A stretch of DNA of 64,000 nt from Paenibacillus sp. DCT19 (GCF_003268635.1 NZ_CP029639.1:6368001-6432000); one strand, 5' to 3'; numbered from the stretch's first letter, positions 53,777-62,566 are shown. Notes: generated by a model from the letters alone, not told the origin. Program-made: numbers and translations.

Positions 53777-54580
53777 TTAGACCTGATTCCGATATTCCAT
53801 CGGTGTCATAACATACACTCGCTGAAAAGCTCTATACAACTGGCTGACGCTGGAGAATCCCAGCTCATAACTGATTGTGGTTACTGAATCAGTCGTAAGG
53901 CGGAGCCTTCTGGACGCTTCTTCTACCCGCAAATTCAGCAAATATTGATAAGGTGTTGATCCCGTAAGAGCCTTGAAAGAACGCATAAAATGATACCGGC
54001 TCTGATGCGCAACCACCGCCATCGAATCAATATCCATTGGGCCTGTGTAGGCACTGTGAATGTAATCAAGCACTCGGCGGAGATGAGGATCAATGAATGT
54101 ACCGGTATCTACCGTTTCTATTTCATTTTCCTGCCCCATCAACATACGTCTTAGATATGTCTCAATCGCTAGTTCTGTTTCCTGTACTCGCAGCAAATCG
54201 GGCATGTCATCTAACAAAATGGAATGCCAGCTTCGAAACAAGCTACTGATCTCCGCAGGATCGAAAGTCTGGGCAAGCCGAAACTCAGTCCGTCCCCCAC
54301 TTAACTCCGCGCCTTCGTAACTTCCTAAAGGCGGTTTACGGAACTTGATCACTATGACAGCCGAATCTGAACCTATTTCAAAATTATGCTCCATTTGAGG
54401 ATGGGCAACAATCCCCATGCCTGCTTTCAGAGGGTATGCATGCTGTTCCTGTACCAGATAACATTGGCCTCTGACCGGCAGAGTTAGCTGATACCAGTCG
54501 TTATGTACATGAGGCTCATTCGCGAATCCACCAGTAGCTTTCCATAATTCCAACCCATTTAGCGTCATGTTTAATTCCAT
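53777..54580 (-). CDS. AraC family transcriptional regulator with cupin sensor
   Basis: About 267 residues. The N-terminal half is a cupin-like arm (NEPHVHNDWYQLTLPVRGQC, GMGIVAHPQMEHNFEIG). The C-terminal hundred residues are the double helix-turn-helix: MDIDSMAVVAHQSRYHFMRS, the FKALTGSTPYQYLLNLRVEE linker and ISYELGFSSVSQLYRAFQRV. I choose ATG 54580 because AGGTGAGG lies just upstream; the ATG at 54601 has no site. It is divergent from an MFS transporter gene and probably controls it. A metal or small hydrophobic ligand could bind the cupin. Confidence 0.9.
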   Translation of the reverse strand: MELNMTLNGLELWKATGGFANEPHVHNDWYQLTLPVRGQCYLVQEQHAYPLKAGMGIVAHPQMEHNFEIGSDSAVIVIKFRKPPLGSYEGAELSGGRTEFRLAQTFDPAEISSLFRSWHSILLDDMPDLLRVQETELAIETYLRRMLMGQENEIETVDTGTFIDPHLRRVLDYIHSAYTGPMDIDSMAVVAHQSRYHFMRSFKALTGSTPYQYLLNLRVEEASRRLRLTTDSVTTISYELGFSSVSQLYRAFQRVYVMTPMEYRNQV

Positions 54581-54696
54581 CGTTTCCTCACCTGCTGACA
54601 TTATAGCAAATCGTGCTCACTTTCCAAGCACTTTTCACAAAGACATGATCTGCCCCATCTTTTATCATAGAAAAAAATAATTCGAGGTGATCTCCC

Positions 54697-55920
54697 ATGG
54701 CTCAGGCCACTTTAAGCAAAATGCAAATCAACTCCTCCGCCAATTGGGCACTCGCCGGAGTTAGTTTCGCCCATCTGCTGAATGATGCGGTGCAGACGGT
54801 TGTTCCATCCGCGTTCCCGCTGTTCCAGCAGACCATGCAGCTCAGTTTCGCCCAGATGGGCTGGATTGCCTTCACCCTGAATATTACCGCATCCGTTCTT
54901 CAGCCACTGGTCGGTTATATGTCAGATCGTAGGCCAATGCCCATCCTGCTCCCCGGAGGCATGTTATTCTCCCTGGTCGGTGTTCTTGGCTTAGCCTTGT
55001 CTTCCGAGTTATGGATGCTGCTTGTTTCGGCAGCACTGATTGGTATCGGCTCATCCATCCTCCATCCCGAATCCTCACGCGTGGCGCATATGGCAGCCGG
55101 ACGTGGACGCGGCATGGCGCAGTCGATCTTCCAGGTAGGAGGCAACACGGGGCAGGCACTTGCTCCATTGCTGGTTGCCTTTATCCTGCTGCCACATGGG
55201 CAGCGTAGTTTTCTGTGGCTGATGGGTTTTGCCCTGATCGGCATTGTTATTCAGTCTTATGTCAGTCGCTGGTACAGAGACAAGCTTGCCGAGACTCGCA
55301 TTCGTCAGCAACAGCCTCTAAAATCAAGCGGCGCAGAGTCGGTAGCTCGACCTATGAGCAGGGGATTCATCGCTTTTACAATGGGAATTCTCATCCTGCT
55401 GCTGTTCTCCAAGTTCGTATATATCGCTGGCATGACCGGATACTACGCCTTCTATTATGCCGACGCGTATCACTTGCCTCTCTCCCAAGCGCAGATCTGT
55501 CTGTTCGTTCTGCAATTCGCAGGCATGGTCGGAACCCTGCTCGGCGGCCCACTCGCTGATCGCTATGGACGTAAACCGATGATCTGGTTCTCCATTGCGG
55601 GCACCGCACCGTTCTCCCTGTTACTGCCTTATGCAGGACCCGTCCTGTCCATGGTGTTGTGCGGAATGATTGGACTAATTCTGATGTCCGGCTTCAGCGT
55701 CATCATTGTTTATGCACAGGAATTGCTTCCTCGTCATATTGGAACGGTATCCGGATTGTTTTTTGGCCTGTCGTTTGGCATGGCTGGACTTGGCTCGGTT
55801 GTGTTAGGTTCTTTAATTGATGTGACCAGCGTTGCGTTTGTTATCAAGTTATGTTCGTTTTTACCACTGCTTGGTGTGTGTGCTGTATTTCTGCGCAGGG
55901 ATCGAACAAGAACAGCGTGA
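54697..55920 (+). CDS. MFS transporter, fosmidomycin-resistance-like
   Basis: 407 residues with 12 membrane helices. The N-terminal SFAHLLNDAVQTVVPSAFPL, GIGSSILHPESSRVAHMAAG and FQVGGNTGQALAPLL segments match the Fsr group of MFS exporters; GGPLADRYGRKPMIW is the second-half loop motif. Fsr proteins export fosmidomycin and related compounds. It is divergent from the AraC gene, which likely regulates it. Its start is ATG 54697, with ATTCGAGGTGAT upstream. The natural substrate is unknown. Confidence 0.9.
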   Translation: MAQATLSKMQINSSANWALAGVSFAHLLNDAVQTVVPSAFPLFQQTMQLSFAQMGWIAFTLNITASVLQPLVGYMSDRRPMPILLPGGMLFSLVGVLGLALSSELWMLLVSAALIGIGSSILHPESSRVAHMAAGRGRGMAQSIFQVGGNTGQALAPLLVAFILLPHGQRSFLWLMGFALIGIVIQSYVSRWYRDKLAETRIRQQQPLKSSGAESVARPMSRGFIAFTMGILILLLFSKFVYIAGMTGYYAFYYADAYHLPLSQAQICLFVLQFAGMVGTLLGGPLADRYGRKPMIWFSIAGTAPFSLLLPYAGPVLSMVLCGMIGLILMSGFSVIIVYAQELLPRHIGTVSGLFFGLSFGMAGLGSVVLGSLIDVTSVAFVIKLCSFLPLLGVCAVFLRRDRTRTA

Positions 55921-55990
55921 TGACCGTTGAAACCTTCCCCTTTTTGTGACTACAATAAATAAAGCGAGGATACAGAAAGAAGGAATGAAT

Positions 55991-56770
55991 ATGATAATTG
56001 ATGTGCAGCACGTGTCCTGGCGAAGAGGAGCGCTTACCTTGTTGAATGATGTCCGTTGGTCCGTCCGCAAGGGTGAGCATTGGGCACTTCTCGGTCTGAA
56101 TGGTTCAGGGAAAACGACACTGCTTAACATGATTACCGGCTATCAATGGCCGTCTGAAGGTAAGATCTCTGTGCTTGGACATGCCTACGGGGATGTCGAT
56201 TTGCGGCAGCTTCGGAAGTCGATTGGATGGGTCAGCTCTTCACTACAGGAGAAATTACATGGAAGCGACCGAACGCAGCATGTTGTTATTAGTGGAAAGC
56301 ATGCCACCATTGGGCTGTATGATCAATGTTCGGATGAGGATCTCGAACAGGCGAAAGAGCTGATGAATACGCTCGGCTGCCAACATCTATGGGATCGAGA
56401 GTATCGCACATGTTCTCAAGGGGAGAAGCAGAAGCTACTCATTGCGAGAGCGCTGATGGCCAACCCACGTATCCTGATTCTGGACGAGCCTTGCAATGGC
56501 CTTGATCTATTCTCTAGAGAACGACTACTGGAGAGCATTCATAATCTGACCCTGCGTCCTGATGCTCCTTCTCTCATTTATGTTACACATCATACAGAAG
56601 AGATTTTGCCTGTATTTAGCCATAGTCTGCTACTTCGTAGAGGTGAGGTTGTAAACCAGGGGTTAACCAGCGAGTTGATGAATGCCGACGTGCTCAGTCA
56701 ATTCTTCGAAGCTCCAGTTGAGGTTGATCGACATGGGGATCGTGTGTATGTCAGGGCAGCAGAACAATAA
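55991..56770 (+). CDS. ABC transporter ATP-binding protein (YlmA/ModF-like)
   Basis: 259 residues, one ATPase domain. Walker A LLGLNGSGKTTLLNM, Q loop after VSSSLQEKL, the signature in TCSQGEKQKLLIARALM (variant of LSGGQ), Walker B PRILILDEPCNGLD and the switch His in YVTHHTEE. The YlmA-type proteins have no membrane partner nearby, as is the case here. I choose ATG 55991 with GAAGGA six bases upstream rather than the earlier ATG at 55985. The role is unclear: antibiotic or metal-linked transport in relatives. A bidirectional hairpin follows. Confidence 0.9.
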   Translation: MIIDVQHVSWRRGALTLLNDVRWSVRKGEHWALLGLNGSGKTTLLNMITGYQWPSEGKISVLGHAYGDVDLRQLRKSIGWVSSSLQEKLHGSDRTQHVVISGKHATIGLYDQCSDEDLEQAKELMNTLGCQHLWDREYRTCSQGEKQKLLIARALMANPRILILDEPCNGLDLFSRERLLESIHNLTLRPDAPSLIYVTHHTEEILPVFSHSLLLRRGEVVNQGLTSELMNADVLSQFFEAPVEVDRHGDRVYVRAAEQ

Positions 56771-56836
56771 TTAGCTTATTTCATCAACATCTATTGCTAT
56801 GTTGTACACACATTTCTGTGTATAGTGCTCTAATTC

Positions 56837-56906
56837 ATCAGCCCAAACCTCTTATCCACATGTGGATAGATGTTTGGGCTGATGTCGCTTAGATGAATTA
56901 TCCACA
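56837..56906. terminator. Shared terminator with three DnaA-box-like sequences
   Basis: ATCAGCCCAAAC / GTTTGGGCTGAT forms a long stem around ATCCACATGTGGAT, between the convergent ABC ATPase and methyltransferase genes. Two perfect DnaA boxes, TTATCCACA, lie at 56852-56860 and 56898-56906, and a reverse near-match TGTGGATAG at 56861-56869. The hairpin explains two of the three matches. Confidence 0.6.
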
Positions 56907-56929
56907 GTAAGCTGTGCAAGTTCATCCTT

Positions 56930-57664
56930 TTATTTGCGAGCTGATAAGAATAAAAATAGCGGAATCCGCTGACGCCGCAGATACGTCTCTTCATTCACAA
57001 AATGCTGACGCTGTGGTGCTGACTCCCGTAGATGCTCCACACGGAAACCCGCCTTCTGTAATGCTATGTAGTATGATTCAAGTGCACGGTGCATCTTCTT
57101 CACCGAACCACCTAACCACTGTTGCTCTCGAAACCCTTCGATGAAATATTGATCTACGATCCAGTTCGTGCGAGTACCTGAAGGCTGTAAGGTGGATGTG
57201 ATTACTGGATGTTCAACCGAAAAACTGAACGTTCCTCCGGCCTTTAAGGTGTGATACACCTTTTGGAATAGGCTATCTATATCTTCGATGTAGTGAATGG
57301 CTAATCTGGATATTGCCACGTCATAGGTCTGCGCCTCATCATTCCAGTCCTCAAGGAACGCTTGCTTGATCTGAGCATTCATGCCTTTAATCGACTCACG
57401 AGCTGCATCTACCATATTGACCGATCCCTCAACCCCGGTGTAGCTAGCCGCCTGATGTTTCACTCCAAGCAATTCTGCACCAAACTTGGCATCACCACAT
57501 CCTAGATCTAATACGCTTTTGCCTGCGACGTCCCCAATTAACTCCAGCATAATGGGCTTCTCCAGCGTATCGTTCGCATTCTCCTGCCACCGCCGTCGCT
57601 CCATATACTTCTCAAAGTTAGCCTCATTATCATAGAAATCCGATCCCCTGTTAACCAGCCCCAT
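56930..57664 (-). CDS. Class I SAM-dependent methyltransferase
   Basis: 244 residues of the UbiE/methyltransferase-11 type. Motif I is KSVLDLGCGDAKFGAELLG, the motif II acidic residue is in YTGVEGSVNMVDAA, and the post-motif segments are VAISRLAIHYIEDIDSLFQK and LKAGGTFSFSVEHPV. It should methylate a small molecule; the substrate is not readable. The tail end of repeat R1 lies directly upstream (57679-57696), and AGGAGGC precedes the start at 57664. Monocistronic. Confidence 0.88.
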   Translation of the reverse strand: MGLVNRGSDFYDNEANFEKYMERRRWQENANDTLEKPIMLELIGDVAGKSVLDLGCGDAKFGAELLGVKHQAASYTGVEGSVNMVDAARESIKGMNAQIKQAFLEDWNDEAQTYDVAISRLAIHYIEDIDSLFQKVYHTLKAGGTFSFSVEHPVITSTLQPSGTRTNWIVDQYFIEGFREQQWLGGSVKKMHRALESYYIALQKAGFRVEHLRESAPQRQHFVNEETYLRRQRIPLFLFLSARK

Positions 57665-57678
57665 CGCCTCCTATATGT

Positions 57679-57696
57679 GCTTTTTGAACAACCTCT
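57679..57696 (+). repeat. Terminal fragment of dispersed repeat R1
   Basis: GCTTTTTGAACAACCTCT, identical to the end of copies a and c. The rest of the repeat is missing. It lies 15 bases upstream of the methyltransferase start, outside the coding sequence. Confidence 0.55.
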
Positions 57697-57750
57697 ATAT
57701 ATTCGCTCGCATGAGTATACCTGAAGTCTGTAAACCCGTCCACCTATGGC

Positions 57751-57786
57751 AAAAGGCCACTTTCCGAAATGTTCAGAAAGTAGCCT
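57751..57786 (-). terminator. Terminator of the YdaJ/K/M-like exopolysaccharide operon
   Basis: AGGCcACTTTC / GAAAGTaGCCT stem, followed on the minus strand by TTTTGCC, about 25 bases past the glycosyltransferase stop. It closes the operon, so no further genes belong to it downstream. Confidence 0.75.
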
Positions 57787-57808
57787 GATGGCGTTAGAAT
57801 GATGTTGA

Positions 57809-59104
57809 TTATCCAAAACGTTGTGTCTTATACCACTTGCTCTCACGCTTCCGAATCTTATCCATCGTTAACGAATAAGATGCCTTAACGGAGATGAGGA
57901 TAAATAACTGTGCATAGGTAAAGTAAGATAGGCAGGCATATATGAAATTGCGTATATTGCTCTGTCCAATATCAGAAGCCAGGGCGAGATTAATCTGCAG
58001 CACATAAATGTAGTACATTAATGCCCAAGCGATGACAAGATACACATACACGTCTCCAGAGAACTGGAACGGAGAACTTACCGCTGGATTAAATATACCG
58101 ATGATACGAAACACGAGGTTAACGATAAAAATAATATCCGATACGATGATCGCAATCATAAACCAAAAATAGCTGATAGCATAGTAGAGCAATAATACCT
58201 TACTACGCCAGTTTGTGCGGTTGAACAGGTTCAGAAAATTATCCATAACCACCTGGTAGTTTCCTTTTGCCCAACGTTCACGCTGTTTCATGTATACACT
58301 GAGCTTCTCAGGCTCCTGTTGGTACGCCTCAGCTTGGGGAGCCAGTGCAATTAATTGCCCGCGAGCGAGAATGTCAAAAGAAAGTGCTGTGTCTTCGGTA
58401 ATGGCTGTAACATCCCAACCACCGATCTCACGGATGAGTTCTGTTTTAATAATATAGTTTGTACCTGGAATGGTGCCTAGCTTGAACAACTCCCAGAGGC
58501 CGGTGTGATAGACACGTTGTGCCGTAACAAGCTCCAAGTTAATACATTTGGAGAGGAAGTTCTGCCCTCTGTTCCGAGCTTTGTTTCTTCCATATACGAC
58601 GCCATACTTCTCAGGGTCTTCCAATGACTTCTGTGCTAGAAACATTAACGAATTGCGCTCTGGAGCTGCATCAGCATCGAAAATGCAAATCCATTCCCCT
58701 GTTGCTAGCTCCAATCCGTCATTTAATGCACCGGACTTTCCTCCAGTTCCTTTGCGCTCCATCACAGTCACATCACGATGGACATAACGGGTTTTGCTTA
58801 GGAAGGCATGCAGCTTCGCCGCGGTATCATCTGTGCAGTTATCGGCAATAACAATAACCTGTACCTTCTCTTCGGGATAATTCATCTGCAATATATGTTC
58901 CACGGTAGCTACAATGACCAAACCCTCATTATGAGCAGGTACCATAACCGTTACTGTCGGATAATGATCCATATCTTTAGGAATATGAACGCCTATTTTC
59001 TCCTGTTTATGAATGAAACGAATGGCTCCCGTCATGATGAGGATGGACTCAAATACAGCTATCCAGATACTAAAAATTGATAACAGTAAAAGAATATCAG
59101 CCAC
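57809..59104 (-). CDS. Glycosyltransferase family 2 membrane synthase (YdaM-like)
   Basis: About 431 residues. A membrane helix at the N-terminus, a GT-A domain with the catalytic aspartates (VTVMVPAHNEG, VIADNCTDDTA, FDADAAPERN near 143, AITEDTALSF near 238) and QRERWAKGN near 275 (the QxxRW motif of processive synthases), then about four membrane helices. It should polymerise an exopolysaccharide while secreting it. I choose GTG 59104: CGGAGG lies eight bases upstream, inside the 44-residue ORF whose stop is one base before the start. A TTG at 59161 lacks a site. The protein resembles B. subtilis YdaM, but a BcsB-like partner is missing. Confidence 0.88.
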   Translation of the reverse strand: MADILLLLSIFSIWIAVFESILIMTGAIRFIHKQEKIGVHIPKDMDHYPTVTVMVPAHNEGLVIVATVEHILQMNYPEEKVQVIVIADNCTDDTAAKLHAFLSKTRYVHRDVTVMERKGTGGKSGALNDGLELATGEWICIFDADAAPERNSLMFLAQKSLEDPEKYGVVYGRNKARNRGQNFLSKCINLELVTAQRVYHTGLWELFKLGTIPGTNYIIKTELIREIGGWDVTAITEDTALSFDILARGQLIALAPQAEAYQQEPEKLSVYMKQRERWAKGNYQVVMDNFLNLFNRTNWRSKVLLLYYAISYFWFMIAIIVSDIIFIVNLVFRIIGIFNPAVSSPFQFSGDVYVYLVIAWALMYYIYVLQINLALASDIGQSNIRNFIYACLSYFTYAQLFILISVKASYSLTMDKIRKRESKWYKTQRFG

Positions 59105-59105
59105 T

Positions 59106-59240
59106 TCATTTCCTCCGATCATATTTGCGATAGACTTTCGAACGGAATCGAAGCGTGGCAATCGTTAAGCCTATTGTACACACCATAAAAATACAGCTTA
59201 TAGCGATACATATAGGGATGAACCAGGTTACATAGTTCAC
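59106..59240 (-). CDS. 44-residue single-pass membrane peptide in the exopolysaccharide operon
   Basis: A GTG start at 59240 with AAGGAG nine bases upstream encodes 44 residues: NYVTWFIPICIAISCIFMVC then TIGLTIATLR, a strongly hydrophobic helix, and a basic tail RFRSKVYRKYDRRK. The stop TGA (59108-59106) is one base from the GTG of the glycosyltransferase, and the codons AGG-AAA before the stop also contain that gene's ribosome binding site. The arrangement predicts translational coupling. It may be a small subunit or regulator of the synthase. No family recognised. Confidence 0.6.
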   Translation of the reverse strand: MNYVTWFIPICIAISCIFMVCTIGLTIATLRFRSKVYRKYDRRK

Positions 59241-59264
59241 GGAGCTTCTCTCCTTCTAGCTAGT

Positions 59265-60140
59265 TTAGATATATTCACCAATGAGATCTGTCTCTGTGTT
59301 CCGTTCAAGCGCAGCAATAACCGCATCAATATCTTCGTATTTATTGAAATTTTCTTTCTGAAATATGAGTGCTCCTGAGCGAATAACCGTCTGTAGTTCA
59401 TTTCCCTTCTTATCAATAAAAGATAGATCCATCATCGCAGTTTTGATCCGCTGAGTTAGCACCGGAAGATACTCTACGTTCACCATCGGACATAGAATGA
59501 CAAAACGCCCACGATCTACAAAAAATTTGTAATCCTCAAATCGGATCTGCTTCTGGATCGTGCTGGACAACTCCAACAGAAACTGCGCATATCTCACTGA
59601 TCCGAGAGATTCCATAACCAAGGGTAGAAATTCAATTTTAAACATCGCCATACTAAATCCATACTGCTCGGAATACCTTTTGGCAAGGTTACTCTGCTTG
59701 ATAACCGTATCCGCAAGTGCATCCTTGTTTCCAAGAGAGGTATCGAGATCGATCTCTGGATTACGATCCTGCATCTCCTGCAAGCGATCCATAATTCGTG
59801 CGCTCCGCACAAGACTCGCCTTAATGAATGCAGCCACAGCAACATTAGCGGGAATGAGTAACCACCATGAGAATGTAAGCACATTAACATCGGCATAAGT
59901 TACCAACCACACAAAGTAAGTAACCAGGTACACAAATACGACAACAACTGACACACCGACAGGTAGTATAAAACCTAGAACCAGTGCACCTAGTGACACC
60001 ATACTAAAAATGGCATCCAACGTGGTAAAACTTTGATTCATATAAATCTTAAGATATACAATAAGCTGCTGAATTACGGCTAATCCAATCAAGCTGGCAT
60101 ATCCCCATCCAATACGGCGAATAGGTGCTTTATTTCTCAT
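59265..60140 (-). CDS. Membrane protein with degenerate GGDEF domain (YdaK-like)
   Basis: About 291 residues. Four to five membrane helices occupy residues 10-110, then a helix and a GGDEF-like domain (about 140-275). The catalytic GG(D/E)EF loop is replaced: the strand reads FFVDRGRFVILCP, so it cannot make cyclic di-GMP. The same degeneration occurs in B. subtilis YdaK, which binds c-di-GMP and activates the YdaM-containing exopolysaccharide machinery. Here it is followed by the small peptide and the synthase. Start chosen at ATG 60140 with AAGGAG upstream; ATG 60143 is too close to it. Confidence 0.85.
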   Translation of the reverse strand: MRNKAPIRRIGWGYASLIGLAVIQQLIVYLKIYMNQSFTTLDAIFSMVSLGALVLGFILPVGVSVVVVFVYLVTYFVWLVTYADVNVLTFSWWLLIPANVAVAAFIKASLVRSARIMDRLQEMQDRNPEIDLDTSLGNKDALADTVIKQSNLAKRYSEQYGFSMAMFKIEFLPLVMESLGSVRYAQFLLELSSTIQKQIRFEDYKFFVDRGRFVILCPMVNVEYLPVLTQRIKTAMMDLSFIDKKGNELQTVIRSGALIFQKENFNKYEDIDAVIAALERNTETDLIGEYI

Positions 60141-60265
60141 CATTCTCTCCTTTCTACATGTAAATTTTGTTATTTATACACCCTACTGAGTATTTCACCA
60201 CTTTTCGACAAAATAATGCAAAATATATGCTACCATATTCACCATCTTATAAGATGACAGAATGA

Positions 60266-61375
60266 TTACTTTCGAAGGTATTTTTGCAATTCTGTCTCAG
60301 CAATTAATGGAAAAAGGTTATCAAAAGCATGTGTGTTCCCGTTAAATACGTAACCACCGGGATAATTGGGATCCTGGCTTCGGAATGTGATCATATGGTT
60401 ATACAGTTGTTTAGCCCATTTTGGATCACCTGACTTGATCGCAAGTAGAATCGCAAGTCCATATACAGATGGAGATTCATACGCAACGACGGGTGTATGG
60501 TCACTTCGTTTATATTGTCCAGCTAGCTGCTTCCGGGTCTTAAATTCTTTCTTCAGGAAAGAAATGAGCTTATCCGGTTGGTGACTGGTTGTTGCCAGAT
60601 GATTCGCCACAATTAATTGATCAATCAGGTTTACCTTGTCATCATAGATATACGTTTTGGAGGTCACATTGAACGATTTGGGATAGAATACACCATCATC
60701 CGGCATGCTTTTTAGCAAATACTCGTACTTCTCGTACGTCCCTGGCTCAATCAATTCATACTGCTCCATCGCTTTCAACGCTGGTAAATCCACGTAAGCC
60801 AAACTTAAGGTATCCGATGAAATTCCATTCGAGAAATCATGAAAATCGACATAATAGCCTTCCATCTGCACCGACTGATTCAGTGTTTTGGTGAGTTCGG
60901 CAGCCGTCTCTAGTACGCTGGCCTTGTCCTGTTCCCACAGTTCAGCAGCCGATAGCAACGCACCTATGATTCGCAGATCATCCCCTAGCGCATTGGTAGT
61001 CACCGAAGATTCCCCTTCAGCATCAAGCTTCCAGGCTATATATTTCTGCGGCATTAGATAATAGGTCGTTAGCAGATCATAGTTTTGCTTGAACAACGCC
61101 TCATCGTTCTTGGCGATAGCGTATTGCATCCATAATCCCAGGGACTCTGATAATGCTTCCCGTCCTGCTACAATATCAGGTTCCTCCGATGTAGCATCCT
61201 GTAGGTAAGAAGCCAGCGTACCGTTCGGATTGGTCATATGATGCTGCACAAATGCAACCGTTGGAGAACGTTCATCCACTACCCATTGCCCCTTTATATA
61301 GATCATCGACCCTGCCGTAATACTAGCAACGACAATAAGCAGCCATAGCAGTCCTTTCCGGCTTATGTTCCTCAT
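60266..61375 (-). CDS. Secreted GH8-like glycoside hydrolase (YdaJ-like)
   Basis: About 369 residues with an N-terminal membrane anchor or signal (LLWLLIVVASITAGSMIYIK) and an (alpha/alpha)6-barrel like GH8 enzymes and YdaJ: EALSESLGLWMQYAIAKNDE, ALGDDLRIIGALLSAAELW, SLAYVDLPALKAMEQYELIE, ESPSVYGLAILLAIKSGDP and a C-terminal tail. It is likely outside the membrane and trims or processes the polymer made by the synthase. The start is ATG 61375, with AGGAGG upstream; a frame extending to 61426 crosses the MarR stop. Third gene order: MarR, YdaJ, YdaK, small peptide, YdaM. Confidence 0.83.
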   Translation of the reverse strand: MRNISRKGLLWLLIVVASITAGSMIYIKGQWVVDERSPTVAFVQHHMTNPNGTLASYLQDATSEEPDIVAGREALSESLGLWMQYAIAKNDEALFKQNYDLLTTYYLMPQKYIAWKLDAEGESSVTTNALGDDLRIIGALLSAAELWEQDKASVLETAAELTKTLNQSVQMEGYYVDFHDFSNGISSDTLSLAYVDLPALKAMEQYELIEPGTYEKYEYLLKSMPDDGVFYPKSFNVTSKTYIYDDKVNLIDQLIVANHLATTSHQPDKLISFLKKEFKTRKQLAGQYKRSDHTPVVAYESPSVYGLAILLAIKSGDPKWAKQLYNHMITFRSQDPNYPGGYVFNGNTHAFDNLFPLIAETELQKYLRK

Positions 61376-61422
61376 GTTGTCCTCCTGTATTCTTCCTCGA
61401 AAGTGATCGATCGAGGAGCTGA

Positions 61423-61899
61423 TCATTCCTCCTGATCCATATACGGTCTACGCCCACCCTTCTTCACGAACCGCCAATCAACCTCAATGTTATGACGCAT
61501 CCGGCGTAACAAAGAGACGGCCGTCTCGATCTCTTCTTTCGTTAATCCCGCCAGTGTAACTTGATCAGAGTGCACCCCTTCTCTGCGTATAAACTCCCAC
61601 GCCTCCAGACCAGCCTCTGTTGGATATAACTCTTTATTTTTTTTGTTATCCACCGCCGAACGCTTACTAATAAATCCGTCGGATTCCAGTTTGCTGATTG
61701 CACGAGCTGCCGTAGTTCGGTCAACCTTGATGAGTTCAGCGAGCTGGTTCGGGATAATTCCCGGGTTCTCACATATGCGATAAAGGTAGAGATACTGCCC
61801 CCGTGATAAATTCAAATGTTGGAATTCAACATTACTAATGGAATCCAGACAACGTGCAATCATGCCAATTTCACGCAATACGTCCTTCAACGTACTCAC
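61423..61899 (-). CDS. MarR family regulator of the exopolysaccharide operon
   Basis: 158 residues with a MarR winged helix: LSRGQYLYLYRICENPGIIP, LIKVDRTTAARAISKLESDG, the wing SAVDNKKNKELY and C-terminal dimer helices ending in GGRRPYMDQEE. It is the first gene of the minus-strand operon, 47 bases before the YdaJ-like gene. The start is GTG 61899 or a TTG three codons later; the GAGGAT stretch upstream does not decide. The inverted repeat GTTGC-ATTC-GCAAC at 61918-61931 may be its operator. The adjacent GNAT gene is divergent. Confidence 0.88.
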   Translation of the reverse strand: MSTLKDVLREIGMIARCLDSISNVEFQHLNLSRGQYLYLYRICENPGIIPNQLAELIKVDRTTAARAISKLESDGFISKRSAVDNKKNKELYPTEAGLEAWEFIRREGVHSDQVTLAGLTKEEIETAVSLLRRMRHNIEVDWRFVKKGGRRPYMDQEE

Positions 61900-61917
61900 A
61901 TCCTCATCTAAATTTAT

Positions 61918-61931
61918 GTTGCATTCGCAAC
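61918..61931. promoter_or_regulatory. Candidate MarR operator of the exopolysaccharide operon
   Basis: GTTGC-ATTC-GCAAC, perfect five-base arms, 19 bases upstream of the MarR start codon and between two divergent genes. Binding is inferred from position and symmetry. Confidence 0.45.
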
Positions 61932-62062
61932 AAAAAAAGTGATATAACTAATTTTAAATAATACTACGAGATGCATGGGATTGCGTATGGTTTTGCTGAA
62001 AATGACTTTGTTTCAGTCTACCATGCCCACTTACTATTATAATCAACCAAAGGAGACATATC

Positions 62063-62503
62063 ATGAACACCACTGTTGTTGAAGTCAACAATCAAGAATT
62101 ACTCGAAGCCTGTTTCGCCATTCGCATGGCTATTTTTGTGGAGGAGCAAGGGGTTCCGGCAGAAGATGAATTCGATGCTTATGACGCATTAGATACGGAA
62201 GCTCGCCACATTCTTCTCTATGTAGACGGAGTGCCTGCCGCTTCCTCCCGATTGCGGATCGTTGATGACGTTGCCAAGCTGGAGCGAATCTGTGTCATGC
62301 TGGAATACCGTAAACATGGTCTTGGCCGTGTACTGATCGACAAGCTGGAGCAAATGGCGCTAGACCAAGGACTGGCAAAAGCCAAGCTACACGCGCAGGT
62401 GCAAGCCTCCGGTTTCTATGAACGTCTGGGGTACACGCCAGCATCCGATGTATTTTTGGAAGATGGCATTCCGCATCTACTGATGGTCAAACCACTTAAA
62501 TAA
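62063..62503 (+). CDS. GNAT family N-acetyltransferase (YjcF/ElaA-like)
   Basis: 146 residues. The acetyl-CoA binding region is AKLERICVMLEYRKHGLGRV and LIDKLEQMALDQGLAKAKL; the opening CFAIRMAIFVEEQGVPAEDE, then FDAYD, is characteristic of the YjcF/ElaA-like group. The substrate is unknown. AAAGGAG precedes the ATG at 62063. It is divergent from the MarR gene and transcribed alone, with a terminator after it. Confidence 0.92.
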   Translation: MNTTVVEVNNQELLEACFAIRMAIFVEEQGVPAEDEFDAYDALDTEARHILLYVDGVPAASSRLRIVDDVAKLERICVMLEYRKHGLGRVLIDKLEQMALDQGLAKAKLHAQVQASGFYERLGYTPASDVFLEDGIPHLLMVKPLK

Positions 62504-62515
62504 ATGAAATAAATC

Positions 62516-62566
62516 AAAGAACGCCTATGTCGCTCACAGGTTGAGCATACCATAGGCGTTCTTTGT
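62516..62566 (+). terminator. Terminator after the GNAT gene
   Basis: AAAGAACGCCTATG (62516-62529) pairs with CATAGGCGTTCTTT (62551-62564), a perfect 14-base-pair stem; the loop GTCGCTCACAGGTTGAGCATAC contains GCTCA/TGAGC. It probably serves rlmN on the other strand as well. Confidence 0.85.
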
